Assembly (NCBI GenBank): GCA_963576565.1
Contig: OY755046.1
Location: forward strand, 70,461,719-70,525,718
DNA length: 64,000 bases
Reading direction: 5' to 3'
Origin: Aspidapion aeneum
Taxonomy: Eukaryota; Arthropoda; Insecta; Coleoptera; Brentidae
The notes below the pieces were generated by a model. It had not been told where the DNA came from, made no database searches, and saw only the letters and a list, made by a program, of their open reading frames with translations. The position numbers and the translations under genes were made by a program. Below, in pieces: positions 58,857-64,000 of the stretch (positions are counted from its first letter, which is position 1; every line of letters starts with the position of its first letter).

Positions 58857-59050
58857 GATTTAATTTAATTATTTGGACCTTCTTTTTAATTTTAGATATC
58901 ATTTTTCATATTTATGAAAAGAAAGTTAAAAATTTAAGATCAATATTAAGAATATTTACTTTAATTGTGATTATAATTATTTAATAAAACTCTAGAAACC
59001 ATAAAAAGATATAACTTTAAATGAAACTGATGAAAAATAACCGTACATCG

Positions 59051-62000
59051 GGAATATTACACTGTTCCAAGTCAGAAATGGATAAAGAACAAGTGACAAT
59101 TGGAAAAACTAAAGACTAAAGAGTATTTTATGTTTGACTGTGACTCGAACAATGGAACCATATTTCTGGAAGGACTAGAAAGGGCTTATATTTAGACTGT
59201 GATCCAAACAATTGCCACATGTTTTTGGAGGGACCAGAAAAGGCTTATATTTTGAGATGTACCTCCCTAAATAGGTTACTTCATGTTTTGACTTTGACTC
59301 TAAGAGGAGGGGATTTTTATTTACATGAAGTGAATGTTACCAACTTAAAACCACTGTAAAATAAAACGGATTTGAAAATAAAGATTTAATTTAATTATTT
59401 GGACCTTCTTTTTAATTTTAGATATCATTTTTCATATTTATGAAAAGAAAGTTAAAAATTTAAGATCAATATTGAGAATATTTACTTTAATTATGATTAT
59501 AATTATTTAATAAAACTCTAGAAACCATAAAAAGATGTAACTTTAAATGAAACTAATGAAAAATAAGCGTAGATCGGGAATATTACACTGTTCCAAGTCA
59601 GAAATGGATAACGAACAAGTGACAATTGGAAAAACTAAAGACTAAAGAGTATTTTATGTTTGACTGTGACCCAAACAATGGCACCAAATTTCTGGAAGGA
59701 CTAGAAAGGGCTTATATTTAGACTGTGATCCAAACAATTGCCACATGTTTTTGGAGGGACAAGAAAAGGCTTATATTTTGAGATTTACCTCCCTAAATAG
59801 GTTAGTCCATGTTCTGACTTTGACTCTAAGAGGAGGGGATTTTTAGTTACATGAAGTGAATGTTACTAACTTAAAACCACTGTAAAATAAAACGGATTTG
59901 AAAATAAAGATTTAATTTAATTATTTGGACCTTCTTTTTAATTTTAGATATCATTTTTCATATTTATGAAAAGAAAGTTAAAAATTTAAGATCAATATTG
60001 AGAATATTTACTTTAATTATGATTATAATTATTTAATAAAACTCTAAAAACCATAAAAAGATGTAACTTTAAATGAAACTGATGAAAAATAACCGTAAAT
60101 CGGGAATATTACACTGTTCCAAGTCAGAAATGGATAAAAAACAAGTGACAATTGGAAAAACTAAAGACTAAAGAGTATTTTATGTTTGACTATGACCCAA
60201 ACAATGGCACCATATTTCTGGAAGGACTAGAAAGGGCTTATATTTAGACTGTGATCCAAACAATTGCCACATGTTTTTGGAGGGACAAGAAAAGGCTTAT
60301 ATTTTGAGATTTACCTCCCTAAATTGGTTAGTCCATGTTTTGACTTTGACTCTAAAAGGAGGGGATTTTTACTTACATGAAGTCAATGTTGCTAACTTAA
60401 AACCACTGTAAAATAAAACGGATTTAAAAATAAAGATTTAATTTAATTATTTGGACCTTCTTTTTAATTTTAGATATCATTTTTCATATTTATGAAAAAA
60501 AAGTTAAAAATTTAAGATCAATATTAAGAATATTTACTTTAATTGTGATTATAATTATTAAATAAAACTCTAGAAACCATAAAAAGATGTAACTTTAAAT
60601 GAAACTGATGAAAAATAACCGTAAATCGGGAATATTACACTGTTCCAAGTCAGAAATGGATAAAAAACAAGTGACAATTGGAAAAACTAAAGACTAAAGA
60701 GTATTTTATGTTTGACTGTAACCCAAACAATGGCACCATATTTCTGGAAGGACTAGAAAGGGCTTATATTTAGACTGTGATCCAAACAATTGCCACATGG
60801 TTTTGGAGGGACAAGAAAAGGCTTATATTTTGAGATTTACCTCCCTAAATAGGTTAGTCCATGTTTTGACTTTGACTCTAAAAGGAGGGGATTTTTACTT
60901 ACATGAAGTGAATGTTACTAACTGAAAACCACTGTAAAATGAAAGTGATTTGAAAATAAAGATTTAATTTAATTATTTGGACCTTCTTTTTAATTTTAGA
61001 TATCATTTTTCATATTTATGAAAAAAAAATTAAAAATTTAAGATCAATATTGAGAATATTTACTTTAATTGTGATTATAATTATTTAATAAACCTCCAGA
61101 AACCATAAAAAGATGTAACTTTAAATGAAACTGATGAAAAATAACCGTAAATCGGGAATATTACACTGTTCCAAGTCAGAAATGGATAAAAAACAAGTGA
61201 CAATTGGAAAAATTAAAGACTAAAGAGTATTTTATGTTTGACTGTAACCCAAACAACGGCACCATATTTCTGAAAGGACTAGAAAGGGCTTATATTTAGA
61301 CTGTGATCCAAACAATTGCCACAAGTTTTTGGAGGGACAAGAAAAGGCTTATATTTTGAGATTTACCTCCCTAAATAGGTTGGTCCATGTTTTGACTTTG
61401 ACTCTAAAAGGAGGGGATTTTTACTTACATGAAGTCAACGTTACTAACTTAAAACCACTGTAAAATAAAACGGATTTAAAAATAAAGATTTAATTTAATT
61501 ATTTGGACCTTCTTTTTAATTTTAGATATCATTTTTCATATTTATGAAAAGAAAGTTAAAAATTTAAGATCAATATTGAGAATATTTACTTTAATTGTGA
61601 TTATAATTATTTAATAAACCTCCAGAAACCATAAAAAGATGTAACTTTAAATGAAACTGATGAAAAATAACCGTAAATCGGGAATATTACACTGTTCCAA
61701 GTCAGAAATGGATAAAAAACAAGTGACAATTGGAAAAATTAAAGACTAAAGAGTATTTTATGTTTGACTGTAACCCAAACAATGGCACCATATTTCTGGA
61801 AGGACTAGAAAGGGCTTATATTTAGACTGTGATCCAAACAATTGCCACATGTTTTTGGAGGGACAAGAAAAGGCTTATATTTTGAGATTTACCTCCCTAA
61901 ATAGGTTAGTCCATGATTTTAACTTTGACTCTAAAAGGAGGGGATTTTTACTTACATGAAGTCAATGTTGCTAACTTAAAACCACTGTAAAATAAAACGG

Positions 62001-64000
62001 ATTTGAAAATAAAGATTTAATTTAATTATTTGGACCTTCTTTTTAATTTTAGATATCATTTTTCATATTTATGAAAAGAAAGTTAAAAATTTAAGATCAA
62101 TATTGAGAATATTTACTTTAATTGTAATTATAATTATTTAATAAAACTCTAGAAACCATAAAAAGATGCAACTTTAAATGAAACTGATGAAAAATAACCG
62201 TAGATCGGGAATATTACACTGTTCCAAGTCAGAAATGGATAAAGAACAAGTGACAATTGGAAAAACTAAAGACTAAAGAGTATTTTATGTTTGAATGTAA
62301 CCCAAACAATGGCACCATATTTCTGGAAGGACCAGAAAGGGCTTATATTTAGACTGTGATCCAAACAATTGCCACATGTTTTTGGAGGGACAAGAAAAGG
62401 CATATATTTTGAGATTTACCTCCCTAAATAGGTTAGTCCATGATTTTAACTTTGACTCTAAAAGGAGGGGATTTTTACTTACATGAAGTCAATGTTGCTA
62501 ACTTAAAACCACTGTAAAATAAAACGGATTTGAAAATAAAGATTTAATTTAATTATTTGGACCTTCTTTTTAATTTTAGATATCATTTTTCATATTTATG
62601 AAAAGAAAGATAAAAATTTAAGATCAATATTAAGAATATTTAATTTAATTGTGATTATAATTATTTAATAAAACTCTAGAAACTATAAAATGATATAACT
62701 TTAAATGAAACTGATGAAAAATAACCGTAAATCGGGAATATTACACTGTTCCAAGTCAGAAATGGATAAAAAACAAGTGACAATTGGAAAAACTAAAGAC
62801 TAAAGAGTATTTTATGTTTGACTGTGACCCAAACAACGGCACCATATTTCTGGAAGGACTAGAAAGGGCTTATATTTAGACTGTGATCGAAACAATTGTC
62901 ACATGTTTTTGGAGGGACAAGAAAAGGCTTATATTTTGAGATTTACCTCCCTAAATTGGTTAGTCCATGTTTTGACTTTGACTCTAAAAGGAGGGGATTT
63001 TTACTTACATCAAGTTAATGTTATTAACTTAAGACCACTGTAAAATGAAAGTGATTTGAAAATAAAGATTTAATTTAATTATTTGGACCTTCTTTTAAAA
63101 AAGTTAAAAATTTAAGATCAATATTGAGAATATTTACTTTAATTGTGATTATAATTATTTAATAAAACTCTAGAAACCATAAAAAGATGTAACTTTAAAT
63201 GAAACTGATAAAAAATAACCATAGATCGGGAATATTACACTGTTCCAAGTCAGAAATGGATAAAGAACAAGTGACAATTGGAAAAACTAAAGACTAAAGA
63301 GTATTTTATGTTTTACTGTGGCCCAAACAATGGCACCATATTTCTGGAAGGACTAGAAAGGGCTTATATTTAGACTGTGATCCAAACAATTGCCACATGT
63401 TTTTGGAGGGACCAGAAAAGGCTTATATTTTGAGATGTACCTCCCTAAATAGGTTACTTCATGTTTTGACTTTGACTCTAAGAGGAGGGGATTTTTATTT
63501 ACATGAAGTGAATGTTACTAACTTAAAACCACTGTAAAATAAAACGGATTTGAAAATAAAGATTTAATTTAATTATTTGGACCTTCTTTTTAATTTTAGA
63601 TATCATTTTTCATATTTATGAAAAAAAAGTTAAAAATTTAAGATCAATATTGAGAATATTTACTTTAATTGTGATTATAATTACTTAATAAAACTCTAGA
63701 AACCATAAAAAGATGTAACTTTAAATGAAACTGATGAAAAATAACCGTAGATCGGGAATATTACACTGTTCCAAGTCAGAAATGGATAAAAAACAAGTGA
63801 CAATTGGAAAAACTAAAGACTAAAGAGTATTTTATGTTTGACTGTGACCCAAACAATGGCACCATATTTCTGGAAGGACTAGAAAGGGCTTATATTTGGC
63901 CTGTGATCCAAACAATTGCCACATGTTTTTGGAGGGACAAGAAAAGGCTTATATTTTGAGATTTACCTCCCTAAATTGATTAGTCCATGTTTTGACTTTG
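59051..64000 (+). repeat. 526 bp tandem array from the last exon and its 3' flank
   Basis: The marker ggaatattacactgttcc occurs at 58585 (exon 26), then 59051, 59577, 60103, 60629, 61155, 61681, 62208, 62735, 63229 and 63755. Spacing is 526-527 bp except for one 494 bp unit with a deletion near 63097. Each unit holds a degenerate second half of exon 26, its AATAAA signals and ~200 bp of flank. All share actaaagactaaag for acgaaagctaaag (one extra base, then TAA) and an inserted ~60 bp partial duplication. It runs off the window. Confidence 0.93.

Noticed and set aside
58834..59050. A second gene after the stop at 58833
   Set aside because: Only the 3' flank and then degenerate exon-26 copies follow; no new open frame.

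Overview
The window is nuclear DNA of an animal, most likely an insect. It is AT-rich, its genes are split by GT..AG introns, and it is packed with RTE/jockey-like retrotransposon debris, a Penelope-like fragment, mariner-type DNA and many fold-back MITEs. A large-genome beetle would fit, but nothing here proves the order. I see no prokaryotic genes, rRNA, tRNA or CRISPR.

Backbone: nearly everything lies inside one plus-strand gene that starts left of the window and stops at 58833. I joined 26 coding exons by hand (126-249 through 58444-58833). All 25 splice phases agree, and the window part encodes 1572 codons plus the stop. The protein repeats a two-part module about five times. The first half (exons 3-4, 6-7, 15-16, 19-20, 24-25) carries patterns such as [18 protein letters not shown] and SRGNQRL, then a Trp and a (I/L)DxI(L/M)xxGxxLY helix. 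The second half (exons 5, 8-9, 17-18, 21-23, 26) has [26 protein letters not shown] and GTA motifs. The modules resemble the diverged repeated domains of large uncharacterised insect proteins, but I cannot name the gene. Lys- and Glu-rich linkers separate modules 2 and 3 and also lie inside modules 3 and 4.

Regions: 1-5800 holds exons 1-4 with three fold-back repeats, a (TA)n tract and a ~142 bp tandem repeat. 5802-12118 holds exon 5, three dead copies of it in a 1410/1357 bp alternating array, and about 30 copies of a ~120 bp repeat derived from reverse-transcriptase motif A. 12119-21918 holds exons 6-7, then nested fold-back elements, a deleted mariner, a hAT-like MITE and a PIF/Harbinger-like MITE. 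21919-38917 holds exons 8-17 with LINE, Penelope and MITE insertions. 38918-58443 holds exons 18-25, more LINE pieces, a hAT-like element interrupted by a MITE, and a 531 bp tandem array of a LINE 3' end. 58444-58833 is the last exon. From 58834 to the window end is a 526 bp tandem array made from the last exon plus its 3' flank, every unit carrying the same frameshift and stop.

The most unusual points are the array born from the last exon and poly(A) region, the exon-5 array, the satellite made from an RT catalytic motif, and a fold-back element whose target duplication regenerates the exon-7 splice donor.
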